From assembly GCA_023259875.1 (NCBI GenBank), contig JALRFL010000082.1:1-33271 (forward strand): a stretch of DNA of 33,271 nucleotides. Reading direction: 5' to 3'. The position numbers were made by a program, and so were the translations under genes. The notes beneath the pieces were generated by a model. It was given only the letters and a program-made list of their open reading frames with translations, was not told the DNA's origin and made no database searches. This stretch comes from Alphaproteobacteria bacterium. GTDB taxonomy: Bacteria; Pseudomonadota; Alphaproteobacteria; Puniceispirillales; UBA1172. Shown one piece after another: positions 7,146-14,930 of the stretch (positions are counted from its first letter, which is position 1; every line of letters begins with the position of its first letter).

Positions 7146-9110
7146 TTAAACCTCTTGTCTTCGGGCGGAATGGCCTAGCATAGTCATTATCCCCCCGATG
7201 ACCATCAGGCCTGCGCCACCCCAAATCCAAGTGATTAAGGGTTTTTGATAGATGTGAATGACAAAGCCTTGGTCTGCTGTGCCGCCACCAAAGACAAGGT
7301 ATGTATCCCCTAGAAACCCTGTCTGGATAGCGGCCTCGGTGGTTTGGCTTCGGGCAACGGGAAAGGTGCGAATCTCGCTGATGAACTCAGACTTCTCACC
7401 ATCAGAGGCGGTCTTGATCACGGTCGCGGCAGTGGCGGTATAGTTTGGCCCCATAACAGGGGCAACACGGGCAAGGGTGAATTGGGCATTGCCACTGATC
7501 ATATGGTCACCAATCTGAAGCCGTTTGATCACCTCATCATCAAAAAAACTCACCCCAGCGACACCAATCGTGAACACCGCCACCCCAAGATGCGCCAAGT
7601 TCATCCCAAGCCGAGGCAGGGGGATGCCTATTAACCGCCGCCATATGCCTGTGGGGTGCTGACGCCATAATCCCATCACCGCCATGATATCGGCGGCGAC
7701 GCCTGTCATCACCCATATCCCCAGACCAATAGTGGCAAGGGCAAAGGCATTGACGCGGCCAATCAGCATCAGGACGATTGCCAAAAGAACAGCAGTGATC
7801 ATCAGCATTGGCCAAATGTGCCGCCATAGTTTTGAACCGCTTGCCTGTTTCCACGCCAGTAATGGCGCAACAGGTAAGAACACCAACATCAGGCCAAGCA
7901 AAGGGCCGACACTTGCCTCAAAAAAAGGTGGGCCAACAGAAATGCGCGCGCCATTGATGGCCTCAATGACCAAGGGGTAAAGCGTTCCCGTGAGCACCGT
8001 TGCGGTTGTCACCACCAGCAAAAGATTATTCGCTTGAAGGGCGGTTTCGCGGCTGATCAGGGCAGGGGCTTCGGCAACGGTATCACGGCCTAGCATCCCG
8101 GCACGCATGGCATAAAGCATCAGCGGAATACCAACCGCAATCATGATAATAACAAGGATGACAATCCCTCTGGTCGGGTCATTGGCAAAGGCATGAACCG
8201 AGGTCAGCAAACCGGATCGCACGATAAAAGTACCAATCAGGCTCAGCCCAAACCCTAAAATAGCCAACAATACCGTCCAGCTATGAAAAAGATTGCGCTT
8301 TTCGACCACGCGTAACGAATGGATGAGGGCAGTGGCGACAAGCCATGGCATCAGTGAGGCATTTTCAACCGGATCCCAAAACCACCAACCGCCCCAGCCT
8401 AGCTCATAATAAGCCCACCAACTGCCAAGGGCGATGCCAGCGGTTAACGCCGCCCAAGCCAGCAAAACCCAGCGCCGCGCTAAAATAGCCCAGCGCGCAT
8501 CAGCGCGGCCTTCGATCAACGCGGCCACGGCGAAAGCAAAACCCACTGATAGACCAACATAGCCGAGATAAAGCATAGGCGGATGAAAAGCCAAGCCGGG
8601 GTCTTGCAGAATAGGATTAAGCCCATTGCCATCATCAGGCAGAGAGGTCAGCCGCAAAAAAGGATTTGAGGTAAACAGAATGAGACCAATAAAGGCAAGC
8701 GAGATCATGCCTTGGATTGATAACGCATAGGCCATGGTCGAACGGCCTTCCTCTATCCGGCGAAGCCGCGCCGCCATCAAAGCTCCAAAAAATGTTAGAA
8801 TCAGAACCCATAACAACAATGAGCCTTCGTGATTTCCCCAAACCCCTGAAAACTTATAAAGCAGGGGTTTAAGGGAATGTGAATGTGACGCCACCAGCGC
8901 AACGGAAAAATCAGACCGCAAAAAGGCCAGCGTCAGCATAGCAAAGCTGAACGCCACCAGAACAAAGGTCATGACCGCGGCCTGCCAGCCCAGCCGGATC
9001 ATTCCAGCAGATGACGATCTGGCGCCAGCAAATAACGCGAAAGCCTGTGTGATGGTCAGACCAAACGCTAAAGCAAGGGCAAAATGGCCAATTTCTGTCC
9101 CATGCGGCAT
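7146..9110 (-). CDS. ccmF: Heme lyase subunit CcmF
   Basis: This large polytopic membrane protein (654 residues from the chosen start) forms the core of the heme-attachment complex with CcmH and CcmI. The tryptophan-rich WWD domain (GWGGWWFWDPVENAS) lies around residues 239-256, and about a dozen or more hydrophobic segments cover the sequence. Conserved histidine segments include GVWGNHEGS and FHPPMLYLGY. The frame could start 18 bases further upstream at 9128. I chose the ATG at 9110 because the protein then begins MPHGTEIGHFAL, as family members do, an AGGTCAGGA stretch sits just before it, and the ATG shares one base with the ccmE stop (TAATG), the usual coupling arrangement. Confidence 0.96.
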   Translation of the reverse strand: MPHGTEIGHFALALAFGLTITQAFALFAGARSSSAGMIRLGWQAAVMTFVLVAFSFAMLTLAFLRSDFSVALVASHSHSLKPLLYKFSGVWGNHEGSLLLWVLILTFFGALMAARLRRIEEGRSTMAYALSIQGMISLAFIGLILFTSNPFLRLTSLPDDGNGLNPILQDPGLAFHPPMLYLGYVGLSVGFAFAVAALIEGRADARWAILARRWVLLAWAALTAGIALGSWWAYYELGWGGWWFWDPVENASLMPWLVATALIHSLRVVEKRNLFHSWTVLLAILGFGLSLIGTFIVRSGLLTSVHAFANDPTRGIVILVIIMIAVGIPLMLYAMRAGMLGRDTVAEAPALISRETALQANNLLLVVTTATVLTGTLYPLVIEAINGARISVGPPFFEASVGPLLGLMLVFLPVAPLLAWKQASGSKLWRHIWPMLMITAVLLAIVLMLIGRVNAFALATIGLGIWVMTGVAADIMAVMGLWRQHPTGIWRRLIGIPLPRLGMNLAHLGVAVFTIGVAGVSFFDDEVIKRLQIGDHMISGNAQFTLARVAPVMGPNYTATAATVIKTASDGEKSEFISEIRTFPVARSQTTEAAIQTGFLGDTYLVFGGGTADQGFVIHIYQKPLITWIWGGAGLMVIGGIMTMLGHSARRQEV

Positions 9111-9559
9111 TATTCCTGACCTTTCCATACACCCTGTTCTTTGAGCAGATCAGCAACCTCGGCGGGCATATAGGTTTCATCATGTTTGGCCAACACGTTA
9201 TCAGCCCGAAACACATCTCCATCAAGACGGCCTTCGGTAATAACGCCTTGGCCTTCACGAAACAGATCGGGAAGAATACCTGAATAACGCACTTCAATAC
9301 TGGTGATCTGATCCGTTACTTGGAAACGGATGCCGTCAGGGTCTTTCTGGATGCTGTCTTCCACAACCAATCCCCCTAACCGAACAATCTGGCTATGTCC
9401 TGCCTTTGCCCGAATATCAGATGGCCCATAAAAAAAGACCACATGATCACGCAGGGCACTAAGCACTAGCATAGCGGCTAATCCTAACGCCGCTAGAATC
9501 AGCAAAATACCTATGCCGCGGCGCATCTTTGGGCTGAGATCAGTCAAGATGATCTCCAT
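9110..9559 (-). CDS. ccmE: Heme chaperone CcmE
   Basis: The 149-residue protein has one N-terminal membrane helix (about 16-36) and a periplasmic beta-barrel domain. The heme-binding motif is HDETY, His126 with Tyr130, at the end of the barrel, as required for covalent transfer of heme in System I. It receives heme from the CcmABCD complex and passes it to CcmF. The start at 9559 overlaps ccmD by 20 bases. A second ATG at residue 12 (position 9526) would give a shorter leader; neither has a good ribosome site, so the start is uncertain. Confidence 0.95.
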   Translation of the reverse strand: MEIILTDLSPKMRRGIGILLILAALGLAAMLVLSALRDHVVFFYGPSDIRAKAGHSQIVRLGGLVVEDSIQKDPDGIRFQVTDQITSIEVRYSGILPDLFREGQGVITEGRLDGDVFRADNVLAKHDETYMPAEVADLLKEQGVWKGQE

Positions 9560-9722
9560 CAGTTTTGTCTGTGAGGTGGCGATTTAACTGCTCTTTGATC
9601 AGATACGAGCGGATAAGGCTGTGACAAGTGACCGCGATAAGTATCCCTGCCGCCACGCCCCAAGAAGACCAGATATAAAAACCATATCCACCCATGGCAA
9701 AAAATCCTAAATCGCTGCTCAT
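9540..9722 (-). CDS. ccmD: Heme exporter small subunit CcmD
   Basis: This 60-residue protein has one hydrophobic helix (about 13-35, including YGFYIWSSWGVAAGILIAV) followed by a basic, charged cytoplasmic tail, the standard CcmD layout. CcmD stabilises the CcmABC complex and helps release heme-loaded CcmE. It overlaps ccmC by four bases and ccmE by 20, which fits an operon with tightly coupled translation. Size, topology and place between ccmC and ccmE make the call secure although CcmD sequences are weakly conserved. Confidence 0.92.
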   Translation of the reverse strand: MSSDLGFFAMGGYGFYIWSSWGVAAGILIAVTCHSLIRSYLIKEQLNRHLTDKTDGDHLD

Positions 9723-10456
9723 ACTTTGCCTCTTTGGGGGGACTGTTCTCTGATCTCAAGTACATTGAGCCGCCGTTGAGCAAGCAAGGTGTTCATTCGC
9801 AAAATCGATACACTGATAAACCAGCCAAGCATCGCAAGGGCCATGACCAATAACGGCAAGAGCATAGCCGGATCAATGCTAGGGCCGCCAAAGCGCAGAA
9901 CACTACTGCCTTGATGTAAGGTGTTCCACCAATCCACAGAAAACTTGATAATCGGCAGATTAATCACACCAACAACTAACAACAGGCTAGCAGGTTTGCT
10001 GCCGCGTTCAGGACGCTCAAACCCATCCGCAAGAGCAATATAGCCAAGATAAAGAAAAAATAAGATTAACATTGAGGTCAGCCGCGCATCCCATACCCAC
10101 CATGTTCCCCACATAGGCCGACCCCAGAACGATCCCGTCAACAGGGTAATCAGGGCAAAACTTGCCCCCGGAACCGCCATGGCACGCGCCCCAATATCGG
10201 CTAGCGGATGCCGCCAGACCAGATAGAATATCGCCGCTACCGCCATCGCTAGGTAGGCCAGCAATGCCATCCACGCTGCCGGAACATGAATATACATAAT
10301 CCGCACGGTTTCACCTTGCTGGTAATCCGCAGGCGAGGCAAAAAAGGCCAAATAAAGCCCATAAAGCAACGCCGCCACGGTTACCGCCACCGCCACAGGA
10401 AAAATGACGGCGGTGATCGCGCGAAAACGGGTTGGATTTGCTAAATAGTCAAACAT
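9719..10456 (-). CDS. ccmC: Heme-handling protein CcmC
   Basis: The 245-residue protein has six predicted membrane segments. The family WWD motif WGTWWVWDARLTS is at residues 116-128. Conserved histidines lie in the periplasmic loops, in MYIHVPAAW (about residue 57) and WWNTLHQGSS, where they ligate heme before its transfer to CcmE. It overlaps ccmD by four bases. A gap of 77 bases separates it from ccmB, the widest spacing in the cluster, with no convincing promoter in it. Confidence 0.97.
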   Translation of the reverse strand: MFDYLANPTRFRAITAVIFPVAVAVTVAALLYGLYLAFFASPADYQQGETVRIMYIHVPAAWMALLAYLAMAVAAIFYLVWRHPLADIGARAMAVPGASFALITLLTGSFWGRPMWGTWWVWDARLTSMLILFFLYLGYIALADGFERPERGSKPASLLLVVGVINLPIIKFSVDWWNTLHQGSSVLRFGGPSIDPAMLLPLLVMALAMLGWFISVSILRMNTLLAQRRLNVLEIREQSPQRGKV

Positions 10457-10533
10457 ATCGCCACCTTAATGGATATACGCGCCAAGCGAAAGCCAGATGC
10501 GATGTCATGTCACAAGTGATTTTCATCCGCGTC

Positions 10534-11211
10534 TTATTCTTCGGCAAAGCGGATAGCCGCCGCGCTAACAGGCGGGGCTAACACCAACAGAATCAAGGTT
10601 AACGCCGCTAATAGCATCAGATGCCCTATCGCATCACCGCCAGTCAAAACCGCGGTAGTTGCCATCACGCCGAAAATTAATACCGGCATTGCTAGAGGCA
10701 GGACAATCAGGGCAATAAATACTCCGCTTCGTCTTGACCCCAATGTTAATCCTGCCGCCATAGACCCGATCAGCACAAGACAAAGTCCGCCAAGACCCAA
10801 GAACGCCACAATGGCCAATAACCCATTGATAGAAAGGCCCAGCATGACGGCCAGAACAGGCGCTGATAGAATCAGTGGTAAGATAATGATCACCCACGCC
10901 GCCAAGGCTTTTGCCAGCATCAGTAAGGGCATGGGCGCAGGGCTGACCAACATCTGTTCAAGCACCCCGTCTCTGGCCTCACGCGTGTAGAGGCGATCCA
11001 TTTGTGGCAAACTGGCCAGCATAACCGCAATCCAGATGATAGCCGGTGCAATCTGCGCCAGCAAAGCCTGATCAGGGCCTAGGCCAAGCGGCACCAAGGT
11101 AGTGATCATAACAAAAAACATAACCGATGCCAGCATATCCCCCGGATAACGGCAAGCTGCTCGCAGATCATGAACAAACAGCATCATGGGAATAGACAAG
11201 AGGGTGGTCAT
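10534..11211 (-). CDS. ccmB: Heme exporter membrane subunit CcmB
   Basis: The 225-residue protein has six hydrophobic segments and begins with a CcmB-like amphipathic region containing FVHDLRAACRYPGDMLASVMFF. The family stretch YTREARDGVLEQMLVSPAP, a cytoplasmic loop that contacts the ATPase CcmA, is well preserved. CcmB is the membrane part of the ABC-type CcmAB module that powers release of holo-CcmE. It overlaps ccmA by four bases, so the two are translationally coupled. Confidence 0.96.
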   Translation of the reverse strand: MTTLLSIPMMLFVHDLRAACRYPGDMLASVMFFVMITTLVPLGLGPDQALLAQIAPAIIWIAVMLASLPQMDRLYTREARDGVLEQMLVSPAPMPLLMLAKALAAWVIIILPLILSAPVLAVMLGLSINGLLAIVAFLGLGGLCLVLIGSMAAGLTLGSRRSGVFIALIVLPLAMPVLIFGVMATTAVLTGGDAIGHLMLLAALTLILLVLAPPVSAAAIRFAEE

Positions 11212-11882
11212 GACCTGTCTTCCTTTTTGCCACTTTGGGTTTGACCCTTAAGCTGATCCAGATGAAGCGTTTGGTTGGCGGTAATTGGCATTGCGCCATG
11301 CCCACTGATCACCGCCGCGCCGCCAGATTCTAGATGATGGTTAAGCAGATGATTAAGGGTGCTGGCGGCATCATCATCTAAGGCGTTAAACGGCTCATCC
11401 ATAAGCCACAACCGATGCGGCTCAGCGGTGAATAGGGCTAGCCGAGCCAAGGCAAGCCGCCGTTGCTGACCGGCAGAAAGATGGCTTATCTGGCGTTTGG
11501 CTAAACCTGCCATCGCAAATGTTTCTAATGCCATCATAATATGATCCGCACTTGGCGCTAGTCCGGCCAAGCCTGCTGTCATGGCAAGCGCATGATAAGC
11601 ATCAAGGCTTTCGGCATTAGCGTTGCGATGACCAATCAGCACAAGCTGGCGCATCATGTTTGCATGATCGCTGGCGGCGCTGATACCATTGATTGCAAAA
11701 TCGCCATGATCTTGTGGGATTAATCCGGCTAACCCCCGAAGCAAGGTTGTCTTGCCACACCCATTAGGGCCCCGCAATAGCATCACTTGCCCTTGCTCAA
11801 GCTGGGCATTAAGGCCGGTGATCAGGGGATATCCCCCTCGGCTGATGGTAAGATCACGGATGATGAGTCGCGGTGCTGTCAT
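11208..11882 (-). CDS. ccmA: Heme exporter ATP-binding subunit CcmA
   Basis: This ABC ATPase drives the CcmABCD complex. Visible motifs are Walker A GPNGCGKTT, signature LSAGQQRRLALARL, Walker B LWLMDEPFNALD and a switch histidine in VISGHG. It is the first gene of the minus-strand ccm operon. The open frame extends to a GTG at 11921 and the longer form cannot be excluded. I prefer the ATG at 11882 (MTAPRLIIRDL) because it places Walker A near residue 38, as in the family. Neither start has a strong ribosome site. Its promoter should lie in the divergent gap shared with acnA. Confidence 0.94.
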   Translation of the reverse strand: MTAPRLIIRDLTISRGGYPLITGLNAQLEQGQVMLLRGPNGCGKTTLLRGLAGLIPQDHGDFAINGISAASDHANMMRQLVLIGHRNANAESLDAYHALAMTAGLAGLAPSADHIMMALETFAMAGLAKRQISHLSAGQQRRLALARLALFTAEPHRLWLMDEPFNALDDDAASTLNHLLNHHLESGGAAVISGHGAMPITANQTLHLDQLKGQTQSGKKEDRS

Positions 11883-11972
11883 AAACCCAAGCTCATAGGA
11901 TTGTGTTGCCCCCATCATCACGATTGTCAGACAGAGATCAAGTCACAATCCCCAAAACCTGTGGGAGGGGGC

Positions 11973-12000
11973 TTCTCAAGGGGAAATTGTTTGCTATAAT
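11973..12000 (+). promoter_or_regulatory. Candidate sigma-70-type promoter for acnA
   Basis: A perfect TATAAT hexamer at 11995-12000 follows TTCTCA (11973-11978, four of six bases of the -35 consensus) at a 16-base spacing. It points toward acnA and would give a leader of roughly 150 bases. That leader contains two short perfect palindromes, GGGGCGCCCC (12035-12044) and GGCTAGCC (12047-12054), which may form RNA structure or a protein site. Confidence 0.45.
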
Positions 12001-12160
12001 CATCCGCGACTGGTCCTCGTTCAAGGCGAGTGATGGGGCGCCCCCCGGCTAGCCAAAATGTTATGCTTTATGGGCTATGTGTCATCATCCAGATGCCGTG
12101 TGTAGATGGGCTTTGATGAAGGCATAGCAATCCGTTTATGCGAGCTATTAGGGGGTAATA

Positions 12161-14842
12161 ATGGCCAAAACCGCTACTAAATATCGTGAACAATCACGCC
12201 GCCAGCTTCGGGTGGGTGATAAGACTTATGATTTCTTTTCTATTGCCGCTCTGGCCGAGAAATTTCCTAACGTCAACAGCTTGCCGTTTTCTATTAAAGT
12301 GCTTTTAGAAAATCTGCTTCGTAACGAAGATGGGGATAGCGTCACAGCTGAGGCGATCGAAACTATGGCAAGGATGAGCTCTGACGCCGCTTCGGATCAA
12401 GAGATCGCCTATCGCCCTGCGCGTGTCTTGATGCAGGATTTCACTGGTGTGCCTGCGGTGGTAGATTTGGCGGCGATGCGTGATGCTATGGTTGCCATGG
12501 GTGGTGATGCCGACCGCATTAACCCCCTTTCCCCCGTTGATCTGGTCATTGACCATTCGGTGATGGTGGACCATTTCGGCAATGCTGATGCCTTTGCCCA
12601 GAATGTTGATCTGGAAATGCAACGAAATTTGGAACGCTATGTCTTTCTGCAATGGGGCAGTAAAGTGTTTAAGAACTTTCGCGTTGTTCCGCCGGGGACA
12701 GGAATTTGCCATCAGGTTAATGTGGAATATCTTGCCCAAGTGGTGTGGAGCAATGAACAAGACGGTGTGAGCGTTGCCTATCCCGATACTTGTGTCGGAA
12801 CCGATAGTCATACGACCATGGTTGGGGGGATGGCTGTACTAGGTTGGGGTGTTGGCGGCATTGAGGCAGAGGCCGCGATGTTAGGCCAGCCCATATCCAT
12901 GCTGGTGCCAGATGTCATTGGCCTGCGTTTGCGCGGCGATTTGAAAGAAGGCGTTACCGCAACCGATTTGGTGTTAAGGGTGACAGAATTGTTGCGGCAA
13001 AAAGGCGTGGTTGGAAAGTTTGTTGAGTTTTGCGGCGATGGTCTTGATCACCTGTCGCTGGCGGATCGGGCAACAATCGCCAATATGGCACCTGAATATG
13101 GCGCGACTTGCGGCTTTTTCCCTATTGATTCCGAAACGCTTAATTATCTGCGCTTAACCGCAAGGGATGAGGCTAATATCGCCCTAGTTGAGGCTTATGC
13201 CAAGGCGCAGGGGATGTGGCGTGAGCCGGGAATGGCAGAGCCGAACTTTACCGAGGTGTTGGAATTGGATTTATCCAGTATTGTCCCATCTCTGGCTGGG
13301 CCAAAACGCCCACAGGACAGGGTCGCCCTAACCGACGCGGCGGCATCTATTGCCAAAGCTATTGCAGATACAGGTCATGCTGAGCCAAAATCTGTTCCTG
13401 TCCCAAATCAGGATTATCATCTGACCGAAGGCGATGTGGCTATTGCCGCCATTACCTCATGCACCAATACCTCAAACCCATCGGTTCTGGTCGCCGCCGG
13501 TTTGGTGGCGCGCGCCGCCCGGCAACGCGGGCTTAAGGTTAAACCATGGGTGAAAACCTCTCTTGCCCCCGGCAGTCAGGTGGTGACGGATTATCTCAAC
13601 GCTGCTGGTCTTCAAGAAGATTTGGATGCGCTTGGATTTAATCTGGTGGGATATGGATGTACCACCTGCATTGGCAATTCTGGCCCTTTGCCTGCGGATA
13701 TCTCAAAGGCCATCAATGATCATGATTTGGTGGTGGCCTCTGTTCTTTCGGGGAACCGCAATTTTGAAGGTCGGGTCAGCCCGGATGTTATCGCGAATTA
13801 TCTGGCTAGCCCACCTTTGGTTGTTGCTTATGCGCTGGCTGGGAATATGCGGCTTGATATCACGCGTGATCCGCTTGGTGAGGATAGCAACGGCCAGCCT
13901 GTTTATCTCAAAGATATCTGGCCAGATAACGCCACCATCAAGCAAGTGATGGAAAGCTTTGTGACGCCAGAAATGTTTGCCAGCCGTTACAGCAATGTGT
14001 TCAAAGGCACTGAGGAATGGGCAAAAATCAAATCCCCATCCAGCCAAACCTTTGCATGGGATGGCGGTTCCACCTATGTGCGCAATCCCCCTTATTTTGA
14101 TGGCATGACCATGACCGTTGACCCTAATCGGGTGCAAAACATCACCGGGGCAAGGCTGCTGGCTAAATTAGGGGATTCGATCACAACGGATCATATTTCA
14201 CCAGCAGGCAGCATTCGCCGTGATGGGCCTGCTGGCGATTATCTCAACCATTATCAGGTGCGACCGGTGGATTTTAATTCCTATGGTTCTCGCCGCGGCA
14301 ATCATGAGATTATGATGCGTGGGACATTTGCCAATATTCGCCTGCGCAATGAACTTGCGCCGGGGACAACAGGCGGCGTGACGCGAATGCCTGATGGCAC
14401 GGAATTATCCATCTATGATGCCGCGATGCGATACGCTGAGGATGAAACGCCATTGCTGGTCATGGGCGGTAAGGAATATGGCACAGGGTCTAGCCGTGAC
14501 TGGGCGGCGAAGGGTACGGCCTTATTGGGGATCAAAGCGGTGATCGTGGAGAGCTTTGAGCGTATCCACCGTTCAAACCTGATTGGGATGGGGGTTCTGC
14601 CCTTGCAATTCCCTGAAGGGGTGAGCCATGAAAGCCTTAAGATCAAAGGTGATGAAATGTTTGATCTCACCGGCTTGGATCACGGGGTTAGCCCCAAGAT
14701 GACGGTAACCCTGACCATCCGCCGCGCTGATGGCAAAACGGACGAAGTGCCGCTGTTATGCCGGATTGATACCGAGGGTGAGGCCGAATATTACCGCCAT
14801 GGCGGCATTCTGCCTTATGTCTTACGGGGATTAGCGGCCTGA
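12161..14842 (+). CDS. acnA: Aconitate hydratase AcnA
   Basis: This 893-residue enzyme of the citric acid cycle isomerises citrate to isocitrate in the cytoplasm. The three cysteines that ligate the [4Fe-4S] cluster are at 434 (in ITSCTNTSNPS), 500 and 503 (in GYGCTTCIGNSGP), close to the positions in E. coli AcnA. Other clear segments are DLVIDHSVMVDHFG, GTDSHTTMVGGMAVLGWG, DSITTDHISPAG, SYGSRRGNHEIMMRGTFAN and the swivelling-domain motif GKEYGTGSSRDWAAKG. It is full length, of the AcnA/IRP type. A GGGGG-containing ribosome site precedes the ATG. It stands divergent from ccmA across a 239-base gap. Confidence 0.99.
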   Translation: MAKTATKYREQSRRQLRVGDKTYDFFSIAALAEKFPNVNSLPFSIKVLLENLLRNEDGDSVTAEAIETMARMSSDAASDQEIAYRPARVLMQDFTGVPAVVDLAAMRDAMVAMGGDADRINPLSPVDLVIDHSVMVDHFGNADAFAQNVDLEMQRNLERYVFLQWGSKVFKNFRVVPPGTGICHQVNVEYLAQVVWSNEQDGVSVAYPDTCVGTDSHTTMVGGMAVLGWGVGGIEAEAAMLGQPISMLVPDVIGLRLRGDLKEGVTATDLVLRVTELLRQKGVVGKFVEFCGDGLDHLSLADRATIANMAPEYGATCGFFPIDSETLNYLRLTARDEANIALVEAYAKAQGMWREPGMAEPNFTEVLELDLSSIVPSLAGPKRPQDRVALTDAAASIAKAIADTGHAEPKSVPVPNQDYHLTEGDVAIAAITSCTNTSNPSVLVAAGLVARAARQRGLKVKPWVKTSLAPGSQVVTDYLNAAGLQEDLDALGFNLVGYGCTTCIGNSGPLPADISKAINDHDLVVASVLSGNRNFEGRVSPDVIANYLASPPLVVAYALAGNMRLDITRDPLGEDSNGQPVYLKDIWPDNATIKQVMESFVTPEMFASRYSNVFKGTEEWAKIKSPSSQTFAWDGGSTYVRNPPYFDGMTMTVDPNRVQNITGARLLAKLGDSITTDHISPAGSIRRDGPAGDYLNHYQVRPVDFNSYGSRRGNHEIMMRGTFANIRLRNELAPGTTGGVTRMPDGTELSIYDAAMRYAEDETPLLVMGGKEYGTGSSRDWAAKGTALLGIKAVIVESFERIHRSNLIGMGVLPLQFPEGVSHESLKIKGDEMFDLTGLDHGVSPKMTVTLTIRRADGKTDEVPLLCRIDTEGEAEYYRHGGILPYVLRGLAA

Positions 14843-14859
14843 CGCTGATCGTGTGATGT

Positions 14860-14907
14860 GATATTCCTTGCTTGCGGTGCTGGGCTAAGCATGGCAAGCA
14901 GGATATC
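14860..14907 (+). other. Long imperfect hairpin between acnA and the helicase gene
   Basis: GATATtCCtTGCTTGC on the left pairs with GCAAGCAGGATATC on the right: 14 base pairs with two single-T bulges. Inside it TGCT (14878-14881) and AGCA (14888-14891) extend the stem. There is no T-run on either side. It begins 18 bases after the acnA stop and ends 23 bases before the helicase start, so it could be a terminator lacking a T-tract, an mRNA 3' stabiliser, or part of the helicase leader. Confidence 0.5.
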
Positions 14908-14930
14908 AGATCAGTATTTGGAACACCGCC

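Noticed and set aside
12305..12811. 168-codon open frame on the minus strand inside acnA
   Set aside because: Antisense shadow of a highly conserved enzyme; its composition reflects the complementary codons.
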